NCBI GenBank assembly: GCA_022573655.1
Contig: JACZTO010000009.1
Span: forward strand, 30,561-65,831
Origin: Pseudomonadota bacterium
Lineage (GTDB): Bacteria > Pseudomonadota > Gammaproteobacteria > Steroidobacterales > Woeseiaceae
Length of the DNA stretch: 35,271 bases
Direction of reading: 5' to 3'
Positions 28,175 to 35,271 of the stretch are shown here, piece after piece (positions within the stretch are counted from its first letter, which is position 1; each line of letters begins with the position of its first letter). The notes beneath the pieces are model-generated. The model ran no database searches and was not told the origin of the DNA. It worked only from the letters and a program-made list of their open reading frames with translations. The translations under genes were made by a program, and so were the position numbers.

Positions 28175-28989
28175 ATAGCTTCATAAGGATAGGTCTGGCC
28201 GTCGCGATGCTTTGCGGAACCCAATATGCCGACGCGAAAGGTTGCAAGGTGATCACAGGTTCCGTTGATGAAAGAACGGGCGCGAAATTGATTTACACGA
28301 AATATGACAAGTTGGTCACCATGTTCAACATGGGCGTCGACAACAATGGTGCGAGGTCGCTCGGGTCTGTATCCGTTCTAGCCAGGGACAATGAAAAGTT
28401 TCTGGTTTTCCAGTTGAAAACAGGCGATTACCATGCGATGCCAGAGCAGTTCGCCGCCCTGAAAGATCCGACATGGGATCCGGATCATCGCGATTTCCTG
28501 GATATGTTGCTGGGTGATTCAGTCATTTTCCCTGCCGGGTCGTCATTGCGGCTGACGCTGGACGACCGGTCGACAGTCGTCCTGCATACGGCCAATCATC
28601 GTAGAGTCAGGGCTGACTTCACAGTGCCTGGCGCCGTTCCGCGTGCACAAGGGACCGAGAAAAAAGCGGTGAAAAAGCTGGGCGGATTTCTGGCCAAAGT
28701 GCTCGAAAAGGCGGCGGCAAAAGACGGTTGGGAAACGGTGGAGGAAGAAGCCAGCCCTCACTACCTTGTCCGGGCGACTGCGAGACTCGAGTATCCACTG
28801 GACGCCGAGACCGAAGCATTGTTGAAGAGAGCCGGGGTAATCAGCGCACGAATAGAGGCCAGGGATCGCTACTACACCTTGGGTTGGCGCAACACGCAAA
28901 ACGTCACGGCCTGGAGTAACAAGTCTAACTACAAGATTCGCGACGCGTTGAATTGCGTCGATAACGCCGTGGCCAGGAGCAAAGGATGA
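28171..28989 (+). CDS. Exported two-cysteine protein, tandem paralogue 3 of 4 (with insert)
   Basis: 272 residues, the longest of the four. The signal peptide is 1-22 (ending Y-A-D-A-K). Mature cysteines are in K-G-C-K-V and near the end in L-N-C-V. The shared motif appears as F-P-A-G-S-S-L-R-L-T-L-D-D-R-S-T-V-V-L. After it comes an extra segment of about 50 residues, rich in Lys, Ala and Glu (E-K-K-A-V-K-K-L-G-G-F-L-A-K-V), absent from the other copies and likely an amphipathic helix. The C-terminal block returns with L-E-Y-P-L-D-A-E-T-E-A-L-L and Y-K-I-R-D-A-L-N-C-V. The start at 28171 is in ATGA overlap with gene 2 and has GGGAG seven bases upstream. Confidence 0.84.
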   Translation: MNSFIRIGLAVAMLCGTQYADAKGCKVITGSVDERTGAKLIYTKYDKLVTMFNMGVDNNGARSLGSVSVLARDNEKFLVFQLKTGDYHAMPEQFAALKDPTWDPDHRDFLDMLLGDSVIFPAGSSLRLTLDDRSTVVLHTANHRRVRADFTVPGAVPRAQGTEKKAVKKLGGFLAKVLEKAAAKDGWETVEEEASPHYLVRATARLEYPLDAETEALLKRAGVISARIEARDRYYTLGWRNTQNVTAWSNKSNYKIRDALNCVDNAVARSKG

Positions 28990-29561
28990 AGACTTTCAGT
29001 GCATTATTGATCGCCGTATTCATTGCTTTTTCTGCCACTACTTCATACGCAGCCAGTTGTAAGTATCAGGTTGATACCGTGAGTTACGCGAGCGGAGAAA
29101 AGATTCGCTGGACTCGCTGGAAGATGAATCGAATGTTTCACACCGGATCTTACAGTTTGATATCCGGGATCGCGGAAGGCGATAGAAAGTATCTCGGTGT
29201 ACAACTGGTGGATTCGAGCAAGAAAGCGAGCAGCCGGCCGACCAAGGCGGAACTCGATGTCATGATGGTCATTCCTGCAGGCGCCAAGCTATCGCTCCTG
29301 ATGGCAGACGAATCGATTGTCGATTTGTTCACGGAACAGGACGTCGTCGCTGACTCGGACTTTACGACCAATGCAGTGGACAGCTATACCATTGAATCAG
29401 CGGTGGTCATCAAGTTTCCGCTGAGCGCAGAGGCTTTCGCGGCGTTGTCGACACAAAAAGTCATGGACGTGAGGTTGCACACCGATCAAAGACAATACGA
29501 CTATTCGTTCGGCAAGAAGGGGTCTGACAAGATTCAAGACGCATTAGGCTGTATTCTGTAG
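28986..29561 (+). CDS. Exported two-cysteine protein, tandem paralogue 4 of 4
   Basis: 191 residues; unknown function. The signal peptide is 1-22 (ending S-Y-A-A-S). Mature cysteines are in A-S-C-K-Y and in the last residues, L-G-C-I-L. The common motif is R-P-T-K-A-E-L-D, then I-P-A-G-A-K-L-S-L-L-M-A-D-E-S-I-V-D-L, and the C-terminal block is I-K-F-P-L-S-A-E-A-F-A-A-L and D-K-I-Q-D-A-L-G-C. The ATG at 28986 overlaps the stop of gene 3 (ATGA), with GGAGCAAAGG upstream. The last of the run, it is followed after 26 bp by the SLC13 permease gene on the same strand. Confidence 0.85.
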   Translation: MKTFSALLIAVFIAFSATTSYAASCKYQVDTVSYASGEKIRWTRWKMNRMFHTGSYSLISGIAEGDRKYLGVQLVDSSKKASSRPTKAELDVMMVIPAGAKLSLLMADESIVDLFTEQDVVADSDFTTNAVDSYTIESAVVIKFPLSAEAFAALSTQKVMDVRLHTDQRQYDYSFGKKGSDKIQDALGCIL

Positions 29562-29587
29562 GGACCTGATAACCTCTTGAGGCGCTC

Positions 29588-31363
29588 ATGACGCCCGACC
29601 AATTAACGCTGTTTGGGCTGCTGTTCTTCGTTTTTGTCTTTCTGATATGGGGCCGCTGGCGCTACGACCTGGTCGCGTTCGTCGCCTTGCTCATCGCGTT
29701 GCTGACGGGCGTCGTTCCCAAAGAGCAGGCCTTTTCGGGTTTTGGCCATCCGGCTACGGTCATCATTGCATTGGTCTTGATCATCAGCCGGGGATTGTCC
29801 AATTCCGGCGCGATAGAACTTGTCGCGCGACATGTCGTCGACGCATCGCGCAAACTTGCCAGTCACATTGCGATCATGTCGGGGTTGGCAGCCGCTTTGT
29901 CCGCGCTCATGAACAATGTTGCGGCATTGGCATTATTGATGCCGGTCGATTTGCAAGCGGCGAAGAAAGCAGGGCGGAGTCCTTCTCTGTCACTCATGCC
30001 GTTGTCATTCGCCTCGATACTCGGCGGCATGATTACGCTGATCGGTACGCCGCCGAACATTGTGATTGCAGAGTTCCGTGGTGCGGAACTGGGTGAGCCG
30101 TATCGCATGTTTGATTTCGCGCCGGTGGGACTCGTCTGTGCGGTCGTGGGTGTGGCTTACGTGGCATTAATTGGCTGGCGCTTGTTGCCGGCCGAGCGCA
30201 AAGCGTCGGACGCGGGCAAAGAGCTGTTCGATCTTGCCGACTACATCGCCGAAGTTCGCGTGCCTGAAGGCTCTGCGATTATCGGCAAGCGAGTACGCGA
30301 GCTGGACGCGCTCGCCGCAAAAAGTGACATCGAGATCGTAGGGCTGAGCCGCAAAGGTCGTCGCTTGCCGGGCCTCGCACGTATTGCCGAAATCAAGGCA
30401 GGGGACGTCCTCGTTATCGAAGCGAGTCCCGACAGTCTGGAAGAAGCGCTTGGCGCCTTGGGTCTTGAGTACGTCGGCAGCGGGGAAGGGCAGCTTGGTG
30501 CCGATGACCTGCTGCTGACCGAGGTGGTCGTCCAGGAAACATCGCGCCTCGCTGCGCGGTCGGCAATGTCTTTGCGTCTCTTGTATCGCTATCGAGTGGC
30601 GCTGGTTGGGGTCTCGCGTCAGGGTCAGCGTTTCCGCGAAAACGTGCGCAAACTCAACCTGCATCCGGGTGATGTCCTGCTGTTGCTCGGTAGCGAAGAA
30701 CGGTTGGGAGACGTGACGGGGCGTCTCGGTCTGCTGCCGCTTGCGGATCGCGGACAACGCGTCATTCAGCGTGATAAAGCCTGGTGGGCCGTCGGCATCT
30801 TTGCGACGGCGATTATTGTCGCCAGCTTTGGACTCGTCTATTTGCCCATCGCGCTGGGCTGCGCAACGGCCCTCTACGTGTTGCTGAACATCGTGCCAAT
30901 TCGCGATGTTTACACATCGATCGAGTGGCCGGTCATCGTCCTGCTGGGTGCCATGATTCCGATAGGCAGTGCTTTGCAATCCACCGGTGGAACGGCATTG
31001 ATTGCAGGTGGCATCGTCGATTTGTCAGCTGGTTATTCGCCGGTCGTTGTTCTGACGCTGTTAATAATCGTGACCATGACCTTGTCCGATGTCATGAACA
31101 ATACGGCAACGGCAGTCATTGCTGCACCAATCGCTCTGGAGATTGCCACACGACTGGAGGTGAACCCGGATCCGTTCCTGATGGGAGTGGCAGTCGCGGC
31201 GTCGTGTGCATTCCTGACACCCATCGGACACAAGAACAACACATTGATCATGGGGCCCGGCGGCTACCGCTTTGGTGATTACTGGCGCATGGGGCTACCA
31301 CTGGAGATCCTGATCATCGCTGTTTCCGTTCCTGCGATCGTTACATTCTGGCCGATGAATTGA
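29588..31363 (+). CDS. SLC13/DASS-family permease with two TrkA-C domains
   Basis: 591 residues, similar in length and layout to E. coli YfbS. The N-terminal membrane half (about 5-205) contains S-A-L-M-N-N-V-A-A-L-A-L-L-M-P-V and I-G-T-P-P-N-I-V-I-A. Two cytoplasmic TrkA-C (RCK_C) domains sit in the middle (about 220-295 and 310-385; V-R-E-L-D and A-G-D-V-L-V-I-E, then N-L-H-P-G-D-V-L-L-L-L). The second membrane half (about 395-590) carries the matching D-V-M-N-N-T-A-T-A-V and T-P-I-G-H-K-N-N. The family imports anions such as dicarboxylates or sulfate with sodium; the RCK_C domains suggest ligand gating. The anion cannot be named. It lies 26 bp after paralogue 4, so it may be cotranscribed. 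Confidence 0.92.
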   Translation: MTPDQLTLFGLLFFVFVFLIWGRWRYDLVAFVALLIALLTGVVPKEQAFSGFGHPATVIIALVLIISRGLSNSGAIELVARHVVDASRKLASHIAIMSGLAAALSALMNNVAALALLMPVDLQAAKKAGRSPSLSLMPLSFASILGGMITLIGTPPNIVIAEFRGAELGEPYRMFDFAPVGLVCAVVGVAYVALIGWRLLPAERKASDAGKELFDLADYIAEVRVPEGSAIIGKRVRELDALAAKSDIEIVGLSRKGRRLPGLARIAEIKAGDVLVIEASPDSLEEALGALGLEYVGSGEGQLGADDLLLTEVVVQETSRLAARSAMSLRLLYRYRVALVGVSRQGQRFRENVRKLNLHPGDVLLLLGSEERLGDVTGRLGLLPLADRGQRVIQRDKAWWAVGIFATAIIVASFGLVYLPIALGCATALYVLLNIVPIRDVYTSIEWPVIVLLGAMIPIGSALQSTGGTALIAGGIVDLSAGYSPVVVLTLLIIVTMTLSDVMNNTATAVIAAPIALEIATRLEVNPDPFLMGVAVAASCAFLTPIGHKNNTLIMGPGGYRFGDYWRMGLPLEILIIAVSVPAIVTFWPMN

Positions 31364-31517
31364 GCCGGATTTATGTCAATCGCTTGTCGCAATTTTGCTG
31401 AAACCTGCGTCCATAACTGACAATCGAGGTTCACACTGAGCGTACCGGGATCTCTTTTCATGCAGCTAAATTGTTGAAAAGTAAAGGCTCTCTCCCGTTC
31501 GCTGCCACCAACGCCGG

Positions 31518-31534
31518 TTGGCACACGGTTTGCA
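31518..31534 (+). promoter_or_regulatory. Probable sigma-54 (-24/-12) promoter
   Basis: TTGGCACACGGTTTGCA matches the RpoN consensus (TGGCACG-N4-TTGCW) at all conserved positions except A for the G after TGGCAC, and the GG-to-GC spacing is exact. The expected transcript start is near 31545, about 27 bases before the ATG of the small gene at 31572. An IHF-like sequence TGTCAATCGCTTG at 31374-31386 (one mismatch) lies upstream, but no enhancer-binding site could be named. Confidence 0.6.
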
Positions 31535-31571
31535 CTCTCGTTGGTACAGGAAAACTAATTTGGAGATGGTT

Positions 31572-31805
31572 ATGTCCGGAACGATAATTCAGGAATGGAC
31601 CGACGCACAAGTGTGTTTGAGCGCAGAGCAAATCATCGATGTGAAATACAGGGTATATCGCAAGGCTAAAATACACTTTCTCGAAATACACGATGCGGGA
31701 GACGTGCCCATCCACACATTGAAATTGCCTGACGGCATGAGACTGGACCGGAGCAGTTACGAGGTCCTTCTGCGCTATATATTGCTCGATGTGGTTGTGG
31801 CGTAG
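31572..31805 (+). CDS. Small orphan protein (77 aa) behind a sigma-54 promoter
   Basis: 77 residues, no signal peptide, no membrane helix and no family I recognise. The ATG at 31572 has GGAG six bases upstream. Residues 1-50 look like short beta strands (T-I-I-Q-E-W-T-D, I-I-D-V-K-Y-R-V-Y and I-H-F-L-E-I), and the end is a hydrophobic helix (Y-E-V-L-L-R-Y-I-L-L-D-V-V-V-A). One cysteine is present. The last 31 bases overlap, on the opposite strand, the end of the dipeptidase gene. The well-placed promoter and ribosome site are the main reasons to believe it is real. Confidence 0.6.
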   Translation: MSGTIIQEWTDAQVCLSAEQIIDVKYRVYRKAKIHFLEIHDAGDVPIHTLKLPDGMRLDRSSYEVLLRYILLDVVVA

Positions 31806-33013
31806 TCTGCCACTACCTGCCAGACACGCAACAAATTTTCGCCGAGAATCTTGCGAATCTCCCCCTCGCTGTAGCCCCGTTCCAACAAACCTTTGATCAG
31901 ATTCGGGTAGGTCGCTACGTCCTTCAGGCCGACCGGTAATGAATCGCCGACACCATCGAAGTCGGAACCGATGCCGACGTTATCAACGCTGGTTAGCGAC
32001 ACGACGTGGTCAAAGTGATCAAGCACATCGCCGACTGTCGCATAGGGAAGTGGTCCGTGTTCGGCAGCATAGATGGCAGGGTAAACGCGATACAATTCGG
32101 TTTCCGGCAGGTCAGGATGTTCTGCTGCATATTTTTTTTGCGCCGTTGACCGCACATCGCTGTATTCGCGAGCAATTTTCGTAACGAATGTCGAGCCGAA
32201 ATTAATTTGCACGACTCCGCCGTTTTCCGCGAGAGCGATAATCATGTCATCACTCATGTTGCGTTCGAATCCGGGCGTGAAGTGTCGCGCCGATGAGTGC
32301 GATGCGATGACCGGCACTTCGCTCAATTTGATAATCTGCCAGAAAGCCTCATCTGATACGTGACTGACATCGACCATGATGCCGAGACGGTTCATCTCGC
32401 GGATGACCTCAATGCCAAATTCACTGACACCGTTCCACTGATGATGGGTGTCGTAGGACGAGTCAGAAATGTGGTTGGAAAGGGAATGTGTGAGTGTGAT
32501 GTAGCGAATGCCACGATCGAAGAAATACTGCAGGTTGCTGAGGTCGCCTTCTATCGGCGAGCCATTTTCCATTCCCATCGGCAAGGAAATGAGTCCTGCT
32601 GCGAATTGATTGCGAACGTCGGCGGGCGACAATGCCAGCGCAAATTTGTCCGGCGACTGCTCGACGAAACCCTCAACCATGTCGATAAATCCATCCGCGG
32701 CTTCCTTCGAGCCGCCCGAGGCTTCTAGCGCGGCAGGTGTATATATCGACATGAACGCTACGTTAAGACCACCGCTGACGGCGCGTGGATAGTCAAAGTC
32801 GCCGCTACTCGTTCGTTGTGAAATATCGTCCGGGTTTTTCCCCAGCCGGTACGGCACATCGATATGTGTATCGACGATAATGCTGGAAAGCGCGATGCCG
32901 AGTGCTTTTGCATCATTGTCGACATCGATCGTTGGCGCTGATACGTCGCCGGACTGCCCACAAGCGGCCAGCAGCAATGCCGCGGCGGCGGCCGTTAAGA
33001 TTTTGTAAGACAT
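31775..33013 (-). CDS. M19 membrane dipeptidase (renal dipeptidase family), lipoprotein
   Basis: 412 residues from the ATG at 33013; the longer open frame to 33160 lacks family similarity. The signal ends in lipobox L-A-A-C with Cys18. The M19 zinc site begins with D-T-H-I-D-V-P (H50, D52), with G-V-V-Q-I-N-F, a Glu-containing I-E-G-D-L segment, D-V-S-H-V-S and A-S-H-S-S-A-R following, and G-I-G-S-D-F-D-G-V near the end, a strong M19 signature. Members hydrolyse dipeptides, including those with a C-terminal D-residue. With the M28 and DUF885 enzymes it is the third envelope peptidase in this window. The 3' end overlaps the small orphan gene by 31 bp. Confidence 0.94.
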   Translation of the reverse strand: MSYKILTAAAAALLLAACGQSGDVSAPTIDVDNDAKALGIALSSIIVDTHIDVPYRLGKNPDDISQRTSSGDFDYPRAVSGGLNVAFMSIYTPAALEASGGSKEAADGFIDMVEGFVEQSPDKFALALSPADVRNQFAAGLISLPMGMENGSPIEGDLSNLQYFFDRGIRYITLTHSLSNHISDSSYDTHHQWNGVSEFGIEVIREMNRLGIMVDVSHVSDEAFWQIIKLSEVPVIASHSSARHFTPGFERNMSDDMIIALAENGGVVQINFGSTFVTKIAREYSDVRSTAQKKYAAEHPDLPETELYRVYPAIYAAEHGPLPYATVGDVLDHFDHVVSLTSVDNVGIGSDFDGVGDSLPVGLKDVATYPNLIKGLLERGYSEGEIRKILGENLLRVWQVVADYATTTSSNI

Positions 33014-33088
33014 TTGTGAATTTTTTTCTGGTTGAATGGGTCGAAGATTGTAACAATATGCATTAGTGGATCGTACAGGAGGCAGATG

Positions 33089-33433
33089 ATGAGTAACGAC
33101 AATCCTACGGCTGACGACGTTCTTGAACGTGGCAACCCTACTGGCAATGCGATTGAGCAAAACCTGAAATCGCGGGCAACCTGGCTGCGATTGGCATTCA
33201 TGCTGGTCAGTGCTGTGCTTCTTTGTGTAACCACCCTCGTTGGTTCATTGGTTGTGGTTATGGGCTTTGTCTGGCTGTTGTTTACGGGTGAGGTCAATCG
33301 CCAGCTGCAACAAGTGGGGCAGAGCATCGCGGCGTATGTCTACGAAATTATCCGCTACTTGACGTTTAACACGGACCAAAAACCGTTTCCCATGGGCGGT
33401 GACTGGCCGGCAGGCGATTCCGATTCCCAGTAG
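33089..33433 (+). CDS. DUF4389-family membrane protein
   Basis: 114 residues. The ATG at 33089 is chosen because AGGAGG (33077-33082) sits six bases before it; an adjacent ATG at 33086 is too close. Two hydrophobic segments at about 28-48 and 50-64 overlap into a hairpin, followed by the DUF4389 signature L-F-T-G-E-V-N-R-Q-L-Q-Q-V-G and Y-E-I-I-R-Y-L-T-F-N-T-D-Q-K-P-F-P, then a short acidic end. The function is unknown. It is divergent from the dipeptidase with a 75-bp gap that must hold both promoters. Confidence 0.88.
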   Translation: MSNDNPTADDVLERGNPTGNAIEQNLKSRATWLRLAFMLVSAVLLCVTTLVGSLVVVMGFVWLLFTGEVNRQLQQVGQSIAAYVYEIIRYLTFNTDQKPFPMGGDWPAGDSDSQ

Positions 33434-33455
33434 ACGCCAGGGTCGCTATCTGACC

Positions 33456-33710
33456 TCAGATTGACAATTCGCGCTGGCCGGGCTGCCAGTGCGTCAGATT
33501 GACGTGTGCGCCACCGATGCCGAGTCCGCGTACCCAACGGGCTGCGGCGTCCAGGGTGACCCATGTACGCACTTTTCCTTTACGGGTTTCCGCGGTGATC
33601 GGTCCATTCGGCGTCTTTGCCTCGATATGGAATCGTGCACCGTTGGCGATAATGTTTATTCTTTTGATGGCGCCCGCGGCGACCATAGCTTTCAACATGC
33701 GTTCATCCAT
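33456..33710 (-). CDS. 84-aa partner of the ribbon-helix-helix protein (TA- or partition-like)
   Basis: 84 residues, small and basic, with W-V-T-L-D-A-A-A-R-W-V-R-G-L-G-I-G near 51-67 and A-E-T-R-K-G-K-V-R-T-W before it. I recall similar short proteins annotated as ParC-type partition-associated, but cannot confirm that. The fold looks like N-terminal helix, beta strands (I-K-R-I-N-I-I-A and A-R-F-H-I-E-A) and a final helix and strand. The ATG at 33710 has GGAG six bases upstream. It overlaps the ribbon-helix-helix gene by eight bases, so the two are translated as a pair. Toxicity is not shown; it could equally be a DNA-binding partner. Confidence 0.75.
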   Translation of the reverse strand: MDERMLKAMVAAGAIKRINIIANGARFHIEAKTPNGPITAETRKGKVRTWVTLDAAARWVRGLGIGGAHVNLTHWQPGQRELSI

Positions 33711-33897
33711 CTGTAGCTCCCTGAAATAGCTCAGATTGTTCTGGAATGACGATACCGCGTTGGTCGCAGTGTCGGCGAATCAGCATTTCGACCATATTCG
33801 CCACACTGCGGTGTTCCCGGGCGGCTGCCTCGCGGACAGCATCCTTTACGCCGGGCGCAATGCGTAGATTGAGTGTGGAGACTTTGGTCTTGGCCAT
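33703..33897 (-). CDS. Ribbon-helix-helix (Arc/MetJ-type) DNA-binding protein
   Basis: 64 residues from the ATG at 33897 (another at 33906 is possible). The pattern is classical RHH: strand T-L-N-L-R-I-A, helix A V-K-D-A-V-R-E-A-A-A-R-E, turn and helix B S-V-A-N-M-V-E-M-L-I-R-R-H. Such proteins bind DNA as dimers and often repress their own operon as antitoxins. The first gene of a two-gene unit with the 84-aa protein; the upstream palindrome at 33928-33950 is a candidate operator. Confidence 0.82.
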   Translation of the reverse strand: MAKTKVSTLNLRIAPGVKDAVREAAAREHRSVANMVEMLIRRHCDQRGIVIPEQSELFQGATDG

Positions 33898-33906
33898 GCG
33901 GGACAT

Positions 33907-33950
33907 TGTATACTGAAAGTAATGGAAATGTAACGCATTTAGCATTACAT
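33907..33950 (-). promoter_or_regulatory. Candidate promoter and operator of the RHH pair
   Basis: ATGTAA (33928-33933) and TTACAT (33945-33950) form an inverted repeat with an 11-base centre, a size suited to an RHH dimer pair. On the minus strand TATACA (RC of 33907-33912) could be a -10 box and TTACAT 15 bases upstream a -35 box, so the palindrome would overlap the promoter. The transcript would start almost at the ATG. Confidence 0.35.
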
Positions 33951-33981
33951 CCTGAATCCCCGCGACGCTAATGAACGCGAT

Positions 33982-35271
33982 TCAGACTGCTTCGGCTTTT
34001 GCCAGCAGTGTGCTCCAGTCACCGCTGCTCTCAGCGTCTTCGACATTGCGGTGCATTCTTTCGATACTGTCGTGCATCCGTCGCCGCAGGACTTCGAATC
34101 GTGGGTCGCTACGCAATGGTGCGATTATTGGATCGTCATCGAATGTCCAGATGTCAAATTTCTGCGAACTGACGAACCCTTCTTCGACTGCCTCGGCCAA
34201 TGCTTCAATCGCTGCGTTCGGTCGACCTTGCAGCGTCAGAATTTGCACGTCCTTGATGCCGTGTCCTGCCATACCGAGCCGCGGCAATGCCCGTATGACA
34301 AGCTCCGCTTGCTCGAGCAAGCGCGTTGCCTGCCGCGGGTGATTGCGTTGTTGTTCGATGTACGCGAGCAGTACTGCGGCACCGACATTGTTTCTGTCAA
34401 CTGTTACCTGGGCATCTTCTGCGAACGTTGGGTTGCCCGCCATAATGAAGTCGTATGCGCGATCGAAATCTCCGGTCATGATAGCGGCGCCGACCATTAA
34501 CGAGAACACGAATTTGGTCGGGTAAAGAGCCAGGATTTCAATGTTGTCCAATAGTGCCAATGTACCCGCGTAATCTTTGTTCATGTAATGCGAGTAGCCT
34601 TCGCCAATTGGATAGAGCGGATGTTCCTTTGGAAATACGCTCATGAATCGGGAGATGGCTTCAGCGTCACCGAAATCCTGATAAATTCCAAGCAGATTGC
34701 CCCCGGTCATTGGGTCTTCGCTAAGCGTTGCTTCGACCAGACCCCAGGCGATGGCTTCGTCAAGACGCCCGAGTCCTTGCAGGTGATTGCTAAGGTAATT
34801 GTAAGGGGTGGCCCAATCCGGGAAAATGCCTACCGCCTGCAGCAGCAGGGCAGTGGTTCGCTCATTCTGGCCCTCCATTGCCAGAGAACTTGGCAAGTTG
34901 ACGTACGGTATGCGACTGAGCGGATCGATTGTCAGCGCTTTGGTGAGCAGATCAATGGATTCTTGTACTGCCCCCTCGTCACGGCGTAGCGACGCAAACC
35001 AGATATACGCGTCTGCCAGGCTGGGATTGAGCCGAATTGCCGTTTCGAAGGAATTTGCGGCATTCAGATTGCCAGTGCCCAGGCGCGTTATTTCCCACTG
35101 CATCGTTTCCATTAGTCCGCGCGCCGCATAGGCCTGCGGCATCTGCGGGTCAATGCGTAGCGCCTCCTCAATGTGCTTCGATGCGATGGAAAAAGCCTCG
35201 CTTGGCACGATGGACCTGTGGTTCGAGAGCGTAACCAGAATGGTTTCGGCGAGCGCAGCATGGGCCTGGCC
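33982..35271 (-). CDS. TPR-repeat protein, N-terminus beyond window (partial)
   Basis: At least 429 residues, open to the right edge (the window begins G-Q-A-H-A-A-L-A-E-T). The whole visible part is TPR helices: A-S-K-H-I-E-E-A-L-R-I-D-P-Q, then A-N-S-F-E-T-A-I-R-L-N-P-S-L-A-D-A-Y, then S-I-D-L-L-T-K-A-L-T-I-D-P-L, and others. The ending D-D-D-P-I-I-A-P-L-R-S-D-P-R-F-E-V-L is typical of large proteins with an N-terminal winged-helix or cyclase/kinase domain and C-terminal TPRs (CadC- or TolB-like regulators). The internal GTG at 35208 is not a real start because similarity continues upstream. The N-terminal domain is not visible, so its role is unknown. Confidence 0.85.
   Translation of the reverse strand, partial: GQAHAALAETILVTLSNHRSIVPSEAFSIASKHIEEALRIDPQMPQAYAARGLMETMQWEITRLGTGNLNAANSFETAIRLNPSLADAYIWFASLRRDEGAVQESIDLLTKALTIDPLSRIPYVNLPSSLAMEGQNERTTALLLQAVGIFPDWATPYNYLSNHLQGLGRLDEAIAWGLVEATLSEDPMTGGNLLGIYQDFGDAEAISRFMSVFPKEHPLYPIGEGYSHYMNKDYAGTLALLDNIEILALYPTKFVFSLMVGAAIMTGDFDRAYDFIMAGNPTFAEDAQVTVDRNNVGAAVLLAYIEQQRNHPRQATRLLEQAELVIRALPRLGMAGHGIKDVQILTLQGRPNAAIEALAEAVEEGFVSSQKFDIWTFDDDPIIAPLRSDPRFEVLRRRMHDSIERMHRNVEDAESSGDWSTLLAKAEAV

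Noticed and set aside
30167-30979. 270-codon minus-strand open frame inside the permease
   Set aside because: It is the shadow of a well-supported SLC13 gene, with no family features or start signal.
33032-33088. Longer start for the DUF4389 protein
   Set aside because: The strong AGGAGG site lies inside this extension and fixes the start at 33089.

Overview
The window (35,271 bp) is ordinary gene-dense bacterial chromosome. Its best clue to origin is the order (ftsK)-lolA-rarA-serS, which is typical of Gammaproteobacteria, supported by a complete RND efflux pair, rarD, yjbQ and a second-type EF-G. Several lipoprotein or exported peptidases and the REP-like hairpins would fit a marine gammaproteobacterium of the Woeseiales/Chromatiales kind, but that placement is inference from memory, not a computed result. 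No prophage, transposase, integrase or CRISPR array was found.

Layout. (1) Positions 1-422 are a reverse-strand fragment of valyl-tRNA synthetase that meets, inside about 14 shared bases, the last ~54 codons of ftsK on the plus strand. Two essential genes are broken at one point, so this looks like a chimeric junction; everything from about 410 onward reads as one coherent genome. (2) 580-4270 is a tightly overlapping plus-strand operon: lolA, a VanZ-like membrane protein, rarA, serS. (3) 4273-8714 is on the minus strand: tRNA-Ser(UGA), a short-chain dehydrogenase, a Bax-inhibitor-1 family protein with a strong hairpin after it, and a large MscS-type channel carrying an unusual C-terminal SRPBCC domain. 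(4) 8856-11108, plus strand: a TPR/DUF1579-like exported protein, a small membrane protein, a membrane-anchored histidine phosphatase and yjbQ. These converge on minus-strand bcp, a SHOCT coiled-coil protein and tRNA-Arg(CCU). (5) 12379-16265, plus strand: a PF04020 holin-like membrane protein, an M28 lipoprotein peptidase and a DUF885 metallopeptidase. (6) 16270-23580: a minus-strand ExeA-like ATPase with a long acidic tail, divergent from an RND efflux operon (adaptor, pump, rarD). (7) 23604-23744: a nested cluster of inverted repeats ending in a REP-like hairpin, directly after the minus-strand EF-G gene; then a YugP-type membrane zinc protease.

(8) 26988-31363 is the most interesting part. 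Four consecutive genes, each joined to the next by an ATGA overlap, encode diverged copies of one exported protein type. Each mature protein has exactly two cysteines, one at its start and one near its end, and a shared motif around G-A-x-L and D-x-S-x-V-x-L. I recognise no known family. An SLC13/DASS permease with TrkA-C domains follows 26 bp later. (9) At 31518 a near-consensus sigma-54 promoter precedes a 77-codon orphan gene. (10) The rest is minus-strand M19 dipeptidase, plus-strand DUF4389 protein, a minus-strand ribbon-helix-helix plus 84-aa pair resembling a toxin-antitoxin or partition-type module, and a TPR protein that runs off the right end.
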